Under the pieces are notes generated by a model. That model did not search any database and was not told the DNA's origin. It was given only the letters and a program-made list of their open reading frames with translations. Position numbers and translations under genes: made by a program. From the NCBI GenBank assembly GCA_033032865.1, contig JAWHQI010000068.1, positions 5,766,001-5,830,000 of the forward strand: 64,000 nucleotides of DNA, read 5' to 3'. Source of the DNA: Dactylorhiza incarnata. Its lineage: Eukaryota > Streptophyta > Magnoliopsida > Asparagales > Orchidaceae. This document shows positions 34,804 through 45,917 of the stretch, one piece after another; the stretch's first letter is position 1, and every line of letters starts with the position of its first letter.

Positions 34804-35283
34804 TGAGGCATTCACGATCTTGGTAAAACGTGTGCACATCGAGTCAACGTCCTCTTCTGGATCCATTCTAAATCTTTCAAACTCCGACTCCAGTTGGAAG
34901 AGCTTTGAGTCTTTAACCTGAGAGGTACCTGCATGAGTTAGTTCAAGCAAATTCCAAATGTCATAAGTAGTTTCACAAGCACAAACTTTATTAAATTCAG
35001 TCCTATCTAATGCGCAAAATAAGGCATTCATAGATTTAGCATTATTTTTGCATTTATTTTTGTCCCCATCATCCCATCTATCTTTAGGCTTTTCCATGGT
35101 TACTTCTCCAACAACATAACTAGGAGTAGTATACGGTGTTTCAACACTAGCCCAGACGTCTAGATCTAAATTTATTAGAAAATAACGCATTCGTGTTCTC
35201 CAATAGTTATAATCAGTTCCGGTGAAAAGTGGCGGTCTACTTATTCCTTGCCCCTCATGGAAAGCGAGATCACGGAGCGCCAT
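34804..35283 (-). pseudogene. gag: Copia gag, N-terminal part
   Basis: Starts MALRDLAFHEGQGISRPPLF. GTDYNYWRTRMRYFL, TTYDIWNLLELTHAGTSQVK and DSMCTRFTKIVNA are the standard copia gag (UBN2-type) landmarks. The family similarity stops at 34804, exactly where the Tat LTR begins; the further 49 codons of open frame to 34657 are LTR sequence. The frame itself has no stop up to the break, so this copy may have been intact when hit. Confidence 0.88.
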
Positions 35284-35332
35284 TATTCCCAGTTGTTAGA
35301 CCGTATTGGAATAACCTGGCTCTGATACCACT

Positions 35333-36610
35333 TGTTGGATCTTGAGGCGCCCTTAGAGGGGGGGGGGGGGTGAACAAGGGTTTTAAAACTTTTGTTATAT
35401 TTTAAAATACTTGAAATGATAAGAGTTTAAACTAACAATAAAACTACACAAAAAGAGGAGATCAAGTAATATAAATGAAAGACATGATTTTTATTAACTT
35501 GAAAAATAAGATTACAAAATTTGATTTCTTATGATGCTAGAAATCATAGGCGATAAAGTAAAATATTCTTTTTGTTTTCTATACCGACTCTTCTCACCAA
35601 GAACCGGTTGGCTTTAGCTTATCTTCCTGGATACGGCCTCAAGCCGCTCTAGTCCTTCTATCCCTAGAAAGGCCTCGAGCACCCCCTAGATCTACTCCCT
35701 AGATCCAGTCGCCAACACGAAGCAAATTCCTCCCTAAGTCCTACCCAGACCTAGTCGCCAACACGTGGCGAATTTAATTCACGATTATAATAAAAAGGTT
35801 ACAAATAAAAAGTAAAACACAAATCAAAACTCCCTATGAAGAATTTTGGAGATGGCGAAGGCTCGCTGAATATCCTCGAAGTCGAAGTCTGCATTCTTCG
35901 CGTTGAGTAAGTGTTGATCCGGTCCTCCTTGAATTTTTCGCTCGAATTTGTGTGGGAGATGATGGTCTAGAAAATACAGCCCTCTCTGAGTTTCTGTAGT
36001 GCTGGAATAGGACTCTCTTCAATCAGTAGTTGGAGAAGACGAAGTCCATCAATTTATAGGACTGAAATCTAACGCCGACGTTAAGGCTAACACCTGGCGT
36101 TTACCCAAATTGTAATTGTTTTGATGGATCCGATCTTCAAAAAGGGAAGGACACTTTGTACTTTAGGAAACTTTTATTTTAGGCAACCCTAACGCTGGCA
36201 TTGAGGCTAACGCTAGCATTAGGTCAGATCATTCCTATAGTTCTCCTAAAATCACGTCTGCTTCCCACCTTCCAAAATCATCATGATGGAATCAAGAGAC
36301 AATTCCCAGCGTTAAGTCTTAACGCCTGTCATTAAACCTCTTTCATTTTCACAATGACAAGAAATCTCATTGATCGACAATCCATCCCGTTGATCGGCAG
36401 GCCATCTCGTCGATCACCAATGAGATTGGTTCCAGATCAATATTGCAGATCAATATTTCTGCTTGTGGATAGTTCCAGATCAATATTGCAGTAACCTGGT
36501 TTCATATCTATTCAAACCTGCATGCTAAAAACACAATGACAAAAAAGATCAAATACAAGTAGGATTTGTTATTCTCAAATCAAAGGGATGCGGAAAACCA
36601 TGTTCCAACA
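35333..36610 (-). repeat. 5' LTR of the copia element
   Basis: On minus it starts TGTTGGAACATGG and ends GATCCAACA, 1278 bp. A C-run (G-run on plus, 35359-35370) lies near its U5 end. A TATA box (TATAAATT, minus 36051-36058) directly follows an array of AACGCC...GGCGTT and GTTGATCGGC-type palindromes at 36067-36417, repeating the layout seen in the other LTRs. Confidence 0.85.
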
Positions 36611-37930
36611 GAGTGGTTCACCGCGATAAAGCGAATTTTAGGGGTTTCAATTATAGAACGAGAGTTCGGTTGATCAAACTAAACTCAGCTTAACATATCC
36701 TCGACCAAAGGTCCTCTCAGAATTTGGGAACCTCCACGGTCGGAGTATTTTTTTATATGGAATTTGAATCTTATTTGTTCTTGTTATTTTATCCAAGGTG
36801 ATTCAAGATTGAGTGCTAATGTCCCAACAATTGTTTCTTTCATCCTTTTTATTTACTTTTCTTGCAACCCATATAACATCCCAATTTGAGCTAGAGCCCT
36901 CAGGAGTGTGTTGTGTCACCGAGAGTTGACTCGAGCTCGGTAGAATCCCTAAGGCCCTGAGGTGGTCAGGTTTGAGTCACGGTTAGCAAGTGATGATTGA
37001 TTTACTCCACTCTAATTGTAATGTTGTAAGTGTAAGTATGTCCTGGTAGTCCAAAAATAGGCCTTGACATAGGTAGGATAGGTTAGTTTAGAAAATTTTG
37101 GAGAAGAAATCTTTTCTGTCAAAATTGACTAGGCGTCCCGTCGATCGATGGACCATCCCATCGATCGACGGGAGCTTCCGTCGATCCTTGTCATTAGCTG
37201 GGAAAGGTGGCCTTTTAATCATTAAGTCAAAAATCGACTGAGCATCCCGTGGATCGACGGACCATCCCATCGATCGACGGGAGCACCCGCCGATCGTTGC
37301 CTTCAGCTTGGAGCTAACGCCGGCGGTAGCTTCTGCTAATGCCGGGGGTAGAAACCGAATTTGTTCCCATGACTTCTCCCATGCTGAGTGGCTTAAATGG
37401 CATAAAATAAGGCTAAAGTAGAGTTGATGTCCAATAGGAGGCTGAGACCAAAGCTTAGAGTTTCAATGCATTGCTTGGAAAAGGGGTTGGCCATTAAATG
37501 CTTATTAATGCAAACCTCTCTCCCTCTCTTCATTCTCTCTTAAACTCAAAGGGGCTGAACTCCCCTAATCAGAGGGCCCTATTCATCTTCCTCTTGATCA
37601 TCTTCTTCTTCTCCTTCTTCTTTTCTTCATCATCTTCCTCACCGCTTAAGAGAGTTAACTTAGGGTTTTTGAAAGAGCAAGCTTGGAGAAGAAGATTTGG
37701 AGCTTGGCCGACCACCACCATACTGCCATGAAGATGGGCTTGAACCATGGCCATAAAATAAGGTGACATCCGACCCCTCTCCCTTGTGCCAGATCTTTAG
37801 ATCTAATTAGGAGAGATATCGAGCTCAAAAGTACTTGATTTTGTAAGATTAATGGAGTTTCGTAGGAAGTGGCCACACTAGAATTTACATTCTAGGGCAT
37901 CGTTCACCTCGAAAATGTCTTCGATCAACT
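36611..37930 (+). repeat. Unassigned retroelement sequence, probably LTR fragment
   Basis: 36611-36860 shows nothing recognisable. From about 36871 (ATAACATCCCAATTTG) the composition and opening resemble a chromovirus LTR. Palindromes with CCCRTCGATCGACGGG (37135-37295) and CTAACGCCGGCGGTAGC (37314-37330) are followed by a TATA-like CATAAAATAAGG (37401). The segment is cut at 37931 by the next LTR. No ORF is convincing. The assignment is tentative because no partner LTR is in the window. Confidence 0.4.
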
Positions 37931-39136
37931 TGTAACGGCCCTGGTTTTTCGTTAATTATTTACGTACCTGTTGTGTTGTTATTTTTTGGCATAAGGGCAT
38001 TACGTCAACCCTTCAGATTTTAGTTTTGAGTCCAAGTTTAGTTAATGCATTTAAATTAGGTCGCGGGTGCAAGATTTCGCGTCATTTCGAGTTAAGGGAA
38101 AACTCTGGGTTATTTAGAGTAACTATTGAGATTTCAGCTTCGTGAATTCTAATCTCGAGTTTGGTTCATCGGAATGGAATTCTGGCTCCGCTATTGGATT
38201 CGTAGCGCCATTTTTTAGTTGGGGTGTGAATTTCGTAGAAATCCGAGGTGATCAATCACCCTCGCAGTTTAAGTGAAAGGGAGTATTATTTAATTAATTA
38301 AATATTAAATTAGGTTTTTTATTATAAAACCTATAGTTCTCTCCCTATTCTTCTTCTTCCTCCAGCGATCCAAACCAGCCACCGAGCGAGAGAGCGAGAG
38401 CGGAGCGTCGTGGAGCATCCGACCGATGGTTCCTAGGGTTGTAGTAGTCGGAATCACATTTGGAGAGTAGATTTGGAAAGCTCTCGGCGAGATCTTCATT
38501 CTAGTGCTAAGCTTTTCCCGTTTCGTGGAATTTTTGGAGTTAAGGTAGTGACCTAACTCCTCCTTTTTGATCTGAAAACCATCAGGTTTTCATGCTCGAG
38601 TATTTCCTTGGATTTTGGAGCGGAGAAATTCGAGTTTTCGCAAGGTTAAGGCAAGTGGCTATCCCCTCCTTATCGTTGTTTTCTTAAAGCACTGTTTTCT
38701 GTGGTTACGTATTCTTGATGTGTTTTGGCTTGTTATTTAAGGTCGTGTCATTTTGATCTCGGACCCCCCCCCCTCGATCTTCCTCGAAGTATCGGAGTCT
38801 TCCCCCAGAAAAATCTGTAGTAGCCCGAAACTTACCCCTGTTGCATGCTTGTTTCTCGAGAGCTTCATGTACAGCCTTTACTATCTCGAGAAACTGCTGA
38901 TTTCTGCCTAATATCTCAAGAAATCAAGTCCTGCATTTGGATTTCTCGAGAATATGTTGCTTCCTGCATTTAAATTCTCGAGAAACTCATGCTCCCTGCT
39001 CTTAATTTCTCGAGAAAAGCTTGATCCTTGCATTAGATTCTCGAGAAATAATAGTACCTACCTTGGGTTTTTCTCGAGAAATCCTAGTCCCTGCTTGGGA
39101 TTTCTCGAGAAATGAATGACCCTGTCCTTGGATTTC
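37931..39136 (+). repeat. 5' LTR of second chromovirus, left piece
   Basis: Begins TGTAACGGCCC. ATTATAAAACC at 38321-38331 is a likely TATA box. From 38848 to the break, TTTCTCGAGAAA or close variants recur about every 30 bases (38850, 38882, 38942, 38976, 39007, 39037, 39069, 39100). Here the palindromes lie downstream of the TATA box, unlike in the other LTRs. The break at 39136 falls in one of these palindromes. Confidence 0.78.
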
Positions 39137-40758
39137 TGATGGTGCAAATATCGCACACCGCTATAGGCGGTAGCTAGACTACGGCACGAAACGGCAGTGA
39201 ACCGGTCGTTGTCAAGTAATAATATGAGGAAGTAAATCCCCAAGTATCGAATCTCTCAAGGAACACAGTAAGGTGGAGTTAACGTTCGAGGAAGGACTTG
39301 AGATCGAAGTCCTTTGGGTCGGATGGATTGCGGAAACGGGTGTTTTGGATTGTGGAAAATAAAGAGAAAATGCTATGACTACTCCTATGCAATGCCGCTA
39401 TGCAGTGCTTCGCTTGGCGGGATGGAGACTAGGCAGGCCTTGAGCGCGCTGCGTCGCAAGGGCGGATGGACGAGTAGGCAAGCGGAATCGAACTATGCAG
39501 GCCTTGAGCGCGCTGCTTCGTAGGGCGGGTGGATTACACGGGCCGCGATGCCACGCTTCGGTAGGCGGATGGACGAGTAGGCTAACGGAGTGAGGGTCGT
39601 AAGCACCTCTTCAACAAGCATGCCACTAGCAATTGCTAGTGCGGCGACGAACGTGACGGCGGGATGGAGGATGGAATGGGGCGCACCTCAAGCAACTCAA
39701 ACAACAAACATTTCACATAGACATGAAATATATAGAAATACAAACTAGTTTTAAGTGCAACTTCATCTTAATACATAGATCTAACTACATACACATCAAT
39801 AAGAGAAGAATAAGATAAGAAATCGACCGAATTCGAAGTCTCGTTGTAGATTCACGGTTGGAATCGCCGGGTTGTCAATCCGCGTCCAAGCTCGGTCCGC
39901 AACTACGTCCAGGGTAGAGAGAGCTGTCACTACTCTCCAATGAGCCCGTCTTCTTCGTGTCACGATCCGGTAGAGGTTGCAAACTTCCTCTTGCTTGATG
40001 GTGATGGCGGCTAGGTTTTCCCTTGGAGCGCTAGGATGAAGGAGGAGGCCGAGAGGAAGCTCCGGCTCAAGATTGGCGTGAAGAACAAGCCCGGAGCACC
40101 TCCCGATGGTGGGCGGCGATGGAGGGGTGAAATCGGGCGGAACGGAGCAGGAAACGGCGGACTCGGGCGGAAGAAAATCGGAGATCCCGAACTAATTCGC
40201 GAGCAGGTCAATTTATAGGCGCTGGAATAAATAGTGCGCACGGTCATTGGCGTACGACCTGTGGTCGTGTGCACTAGAATCCTGTGATCGTGCGCCTGCC
40301 TGGACGGAGCCTGCAAGGTAAGAAAATTATAAAATACAATGTTCGCACGACCAGTGGCGCATGACCAGTGGTCGTGCGCGCTATCGTAAGTGGTCGTGCG
40401 ATAAGGAAGACAGAACTCAGTTTTCAGGGGTTAAGTGCACACGATCAGTGGCGCACGACCAGTGGTCGTGCGCAATAGAACCAGTGATCGTGCGCAGTCT
40501 TCCTGTACAGAATTGTACCGGGAACACCTGCACGACTCCTGTTCCAGCATACAACACCAATCTAGCCACTGAAGGTGGCGCTTAACAATGCATGAAAACT
40601 AATAGCTAAGTTAAACAGGAAATAACACCAAAATGGGCCTAGAAGTGCACATAGCATGGAATAACAAATGTGAGCTAAAACAGGGCTAAAGTGCAGTGCA
40701 TAGACTAGAAAATCGGCTCAGATGAGTCCATATATGTGTATATAATTGGGACTCATCA
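39137..40758 (-). repeat. 3' LTR of A2
   Basis: On minus TGATGAGTCCCAATT to TTTGCACCATCA. The module of CGCACGACC palindromes followed by CCTATAAATT is at 40498-40211 (reading on minus). It is clearly related to the A1 LTR but diverged, so A1 and A2 are different subfamily members. Confidence 0.95.
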
Positions 40759-42582
40759 CACCCCCAGACTTACCTGTTTGCGCGTCCCGAGCAAACAAAT
40801 TCTACGCGAACGAGGAAAGAAAAGTAGATGGCTTAAAATTACAATACAGAGTACCATGCGAAGTCGCATGCTCACGTGCATAAGAAAAATAGTAGAGAAG
40901 ATTTCTCATTATACACAGCAGTTTATATATTTCTAAAAGAGTAAAAGCATATTACAACCACTCAAAATGGTGAACTACGGTGAATCATCCAGTCATGCAT
41001 ACGGAGAAAGTAAACTAAGCGCTGAGATGAGCATTGCTCAAGATTGGGGTGCCGGACAAACTCCACCGAAATCCATCGGTGTCGGCGACCATAGGCTCAC
41101 CCGGTCACATTCTCTCCACGACACTAGATTGGTCCATAGCGTGAGTCGGTAGGACTTTTGGGTTTTAATTGAGGCTTGGGTTACGGTGAGGTAAACAATG
41201 ATAAACAAGAGGGCTTAGCACACCTAATCCAACATGAGCACAAGATAGAGCTACCCGCATGACGATAATAAACAAATGCACCACACCCCCAGACTTGGAC
41301 TTTTACAACATAGGTGTGTGCACCGCCCACTCCCAATACCAAAATTTCAAAATTTTCAATTCAACTTTTTCATAACAATCCCCCTTTTTTTTCTTTTCTT
41401 TCTTTACTTCATTCTTCTTTTTCTTTCTTTTCTTTTTTCAGCAAAAAAATCAATGAAAACACCCACAATTTCCACTATAAAAATTACCACATCAACACCC
41501 CCCAAAATGTAAATATAACTATAACTAAAGCTCAGATTTGGGTGTGCGACTAGGTTAGGCTTTTAGGCTTTGGTGTGATAAAAGTGGGGCTGAATCAAGA
41601 GGAAGGGGCAGGCACAAAGGGGCTAGCAAGGGTAGATGATAGGCCTGAAATAAAAAGCTCAACCGGGCCAAAATAATGGCCTACGTCATTCTCACGCACT
41701 AGAACTATCCTATGCCAATGCTTCAAGAATCGCTTGGGGCAAGTTCTAGCCACCGAGAAAGATTCTCCTTTCTCCCGACTCAAGCAATACGAGTCTAGCG
41801 ATCGTTTACACACATCCCTACGCTACCGTTTGATTCCACCGGATTCACCATTTGAGTAGAGTAAACAACATTTACACTAATAGAGAAAAATATAAAACCA
41901 TAAGTATAAAGAGAAATCTAATCTACACAAATTTCTATGCAACCGAGCACTCGAGTAGGAGCACTACTGGAGTCAACATTTTACTCCGCTACATAGTCCT
42001 AAGCCATCACCTAGACTTTCCCACATAAGCAGAAGAATTAAATTCACTACAGAGCTCGCATACAGACGAGTACGCGCTCAAGTGGGTGTTATGGTGTGCA
42101 AAGAGAGTGAACAACAATTTTCAATAAACTAAAAAATAAAAGTACTTCTAGCATGCTATGCAATCGTGCACGTGAGCGGGCAAAAAAACTGCTCTCCCCC
42201 AGACTTAAACTAAACAATCTAATGCAGAATATGACTATAGAATTCAGAATAAAGCTAGGGAAAGAGAGTACCCGATGCTCAGCAAGTGAGCATACCAGAA
42301 GACGCGTGTAAACCATGAAAAAACTACAGCATCCGCCATCCAGAAGAAGGACCTGCAAGGGTAAGCTCCGCAGAAACAAAAGAAAATAGAGAACTGAAAT
42401 AAAGTGCAATTAACTAAATAAAATTAGAAAAGAAATGAAAATGCAGGAAAAATTATGATGACTACTGGGGTTATTGTCATCCCAGCACGACTTATTCAAA
42501 ACTTTATAATATCTAGCTAATGGGAGTATGGAAGGAGAAGTGGACAGGTAACTGGCCCAATATCCGTGTCGGTAGCGGGTAC
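40759..42582 (-). other. 3' untranslated region of A2
   Basis: On minus, polypurine tracts AAGTCTGGGGG occur at about 42206-42191, 41297-41284 and 40774-40759. The conserved block with AGAACTTGCCCCAAGCG is at 41735-41770. A pyrimidine-rich plus-strand stretch at 41370-41440 is AT-rich filler. No supported gene is present. Confidence 0.7.
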
Positions 42583-44103
42583 TGATGCGTTTCGGCAAGT
42601 GCACCGGTCGCTGTCAAGTAATAAATGTGGAGAGTGGAATCCCCGAGTGTTGGTCTCTTGAGGAATGCAAATTGGGTGAACGAAACGCGTTGTGTGACTC
42701 TTGTTACACAAGCACAACACACATAAAAAAAGGGGGGGGGGGGGGGTTTGGTTGGTTGTTCCTAATCTTAACAACAATAAAAGAAATGCGGGTCGAAAGC
42801 ACCGCTTCGCGAGGCGAGATGGATGCAACGGCCGCGATGCCGTGCTTCGTGAGGCGGATGGAGTGTGCTCTAGTGCGAGAAGGTGAGGGTCGCAAACACC
42901 TCCTCACAACCGCCGTTAGCTCTTGGCAACGCGGATCAAACACCTTGAGTGCGTGAGTGAGTGAGTGGAAACGGAGTGATTCACAAACAAGCTATGAAGA
43001 AGGGCAAAGAAACATTCATTTCAATCAAACCAAACATCACAATATTCAAGTTTACACGATTCAACGAGTACAATGAAGGAAAGAAGAAAGAGATAACCGA
43101 TGGGTGAAGACTAGCGGCCGTTCACGGCCGGAATGGTAGGTTGTCGGGCTACCTCCGGACTCGGGCGGACTATGCTTCCGGCGCAGAGAGCTGTCACGAT
43201 TTCTCTACGTAGCTCCGTCGTCTTCGACTTCAGATTTCCTCTTCTTCTCATCGGGCCGGAGTGGGAAAATAGCTGCTTGGAGGCTTGCGGATGGTGGAGA
43301 ACGCTCCCGGACAATGGAGGAAGACTTGAAATGGATGGAGAAGAGTTCCCCTTGCGTAGGAGATGAAGTGGAGGCGTCCCAAGATGGTGGTCGGCGGCGT
43401 ACGGATCAGAAAATCCACTCCCGGAGGCTGGATCCTGACCTAAAATCGGAACAGGCATTTATATAGGCGCTGATTTAAACAGTGCGCACGGTCATTGACG
43501 CACGACCAGTGGTCGTGCGCACTGGAATTCTGCGATCGTGCGCACTGCCTGGGCAGAACCTGCAAGATACGAAATTTATAAAATATAATGTTCGCACGAC
43601 CGGTGGCGCACGACCGGTGGTCGTGCGCACTATCGTCGGTGGTCGTGCGCACTGGTCGAAACAGAACTCAGAAAATTAATGCTAAGTGCGCACGCACAGT
43701 GGCGCACGACCGGTGGTCGTGCGCACTAGCGTAGATGCTCGTGCGCACTGCACCAAACAGAACTCATGAAAAAAGGGTTAAGTGCACACGATCAGTGGCG
43801 CACGACCAGTGGTCGTGCGCAATAGAACCGGTGATCGTGCGCAGTGTTCCTGTACAGAATTGCACTGGGAACACCTGCACGACTCCTATTCCAGCACAAC
43901 CACGAATCTAGCCACTGAAAGTGGCACCTAACGGAGCATGAAAACTACTAATGAAGAAAAGCATGAAATCACACCAAAATGGGCCTAGAAGTGCACCTAG
44001 CATGGAATATCAAATATAAACTATAACAATGCTAAAGTGCGGTGAAAAGACTGAATAAAGGCCTAGATGAGTCCATAAAAGTGTATATGATCAGGACTCA
44101 TCA
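42583..44103 (-). repeat. 3' LTR of B
   Basis: On minus TGATGAGTCCTGATC to GACGCATCA-type end. The CGCACGACC palindrome array (43842-43487) precedes CCTATATAAATG (about 43467-43456). A G-run on plus at 42731-42746 lies near the U5 end. The LTR shares its first 100 bases, array and last 50 bases with A1 and A2 LTRs. Confidence 0.94.
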
Positions 44104-45917
44104 CACCCCCAGACTTAACTGTTTGCGCGTCCCGAGCAAACGAATCCGGCGGAGTGTGAAAACGAGAGTTAACATAGAGAATTACACAAAGGAGTACGGT
44201 GCGAAGTAACATACGCATGCGAGTAGAGATTCTAGTAGAAGGAGATTCTAACTATGCTAACTAATTTACATAAGTATTAAAGCGTAAGTAAAGATTTAGT
44301 TATACTCAGTTGGTGAATTATGAAGAATTTGAACGATCATGCCCGGTATGAAAGTGACGAGACACTGAGGCGGGCGTTGCACAAGATCGGGTCTTAGGAA
44401 TAACTCCGCTGAAATCCATCAACGTCGTGAACCATACGCTCGCCCGGTCACACTCTCTCCACGGCGCTAGCAAAATCGCAAGTCAAATCAATAGGACTTA
44501 TAGGATTAAGTTGGGGCTTAGGTTACGGTATGGTATTCAAATTTAAACACGATGGCTACGCAACCCAAGTGAGCTAACGGAACGCTGCACCACACAAGAC
44601 CAACAAACAATGCTCGTGTGACACACCCCCAGACTTATCATGAAAACTAGGTGTGCACACAGCCTACTTCACAAATACCAACAGATTTTCTATTTAGCTC
44701 GGAAGGATTTCTTTTCAATATACTCTCTTTTTTTCTAGATTTTTTTTTCTCTTTTAACATACTTTGCTTCTATTATGTATCCTCCGGTTGGTTCAAAATC
44801 AGCAAATAGACTTTATTTCCCCTTCATAACACAACGATTCCAAACATCACACAAATTGAGAATTATGAGCGCAGTTAAAAAAACAATTTGGTTGCGGGTG
44901 TAGGATAAGCTTCGGGCTTTGGTGGATGAAGAGGAGCTGAACAAAGGAATGGTAGGCACAAATTTGGCTTGCAAAGGTGAGCGAAAAGGACATGGAATAA
45001 CAAAGCTCAAACTAGCCAAAGGATGGCCTACATCATGTTTAACTCGACGAGTCGCTCTCAACCATGCTTCAAGAGTCGCTTGGGGCAAGTTCTTAGCCCA
45101 CGAGAAAGGTAAACCTTCCTCCCGACTCGAGCAACACACGACTAGCACTCGTACACACAAAACACCGGGTTATCGTCAATTTCATTCAAATTCACCACTT
45201 GAGTATAATAAATCTAAATTTACGCAAAAATACTAAACATAAATTAGATGCATAGAGACAATCTAGTTCTACTCAAGTTCTACCATATCATGCGAAGTGA
45301 CTAGAACACTACACGAGTCAACATCGCACTCCAAATAATAATTCCTAAGTTAACATACTATTTCACATTCCAACCAAAATAGTTTAACCGAAACAACAAC
45401 AAAAAGATAAGCGCGCACTCAAGTGGGTGAAGTGGTGTGTGAAGCATGAAAACAATGATAATGACAAGGATACAAAAGAAACAAACTTCTGGTATGCAGT
45501 GCAACTCGTGCACAGTGAATGACAACATACGCTCCCCCAGACTTAGTCTAAACAATACATCTACAAATTGGAAGCTAAAAGAGGGGAGGAAGTGTTACCC
45601 AATGCTCAGAATTGAGCATACTAGACGATTGGCGTTTACGATCAAGAGCAGCCCGCAGCATCCGCACCAAAGAACAAGACCTGCAAGCACAAAACTAAAA
45701 ACAGCAAAAGCATATGTAAAAGCTGAACTAAAAAAAAAGTTAGATAGAAACTACAAAATCAGGAAATCTGGGTTGTCTCCCAGTAGCGCTTTTATTTAAC
45801 GTCCTTAAGCTGGACCAAATACCTGTATTAACATTGTTTATAAAATGCAGGAATTAAAAGAGAAGTTCTCAGAAACAGTTCACCAAATCAGAAAAACACA
45901 AATCAGTTATAGGCGCT
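44104..45917 (-). other. 3' untranslated region of B
   Basis: On minus, 45800-45768 contains AAATAAAAGCGCTACTGGGA, a close match to the motif that follows pol in Athila elements, so pol was lost between the protease and this point. Polypurine tracts AAGTCTGGGGG lie near 45543, 44636 and 44117-44104. The conserved block with CTTGCCCCAAGCGACTC is at 45065-45095. Confidence 0.75.

Larger units (their letters stand above)
34804..36610 (-). mobile_element. Copia element (SIRE-like), 5' part on minus
   Basis: On minus: 5' LTR 36610-35333, primer-binding site TGGTATCAGAGC (about 35319-35330), gag from 35283, broken by the Tat insertion at 34803. The rest lies left of the window. The LTR termini (TGTTGGAACATGG ... 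GATCCAACA) resemble those of the copia element at 54993, so the two belong to related subfamilies. Confidence 0.82.
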
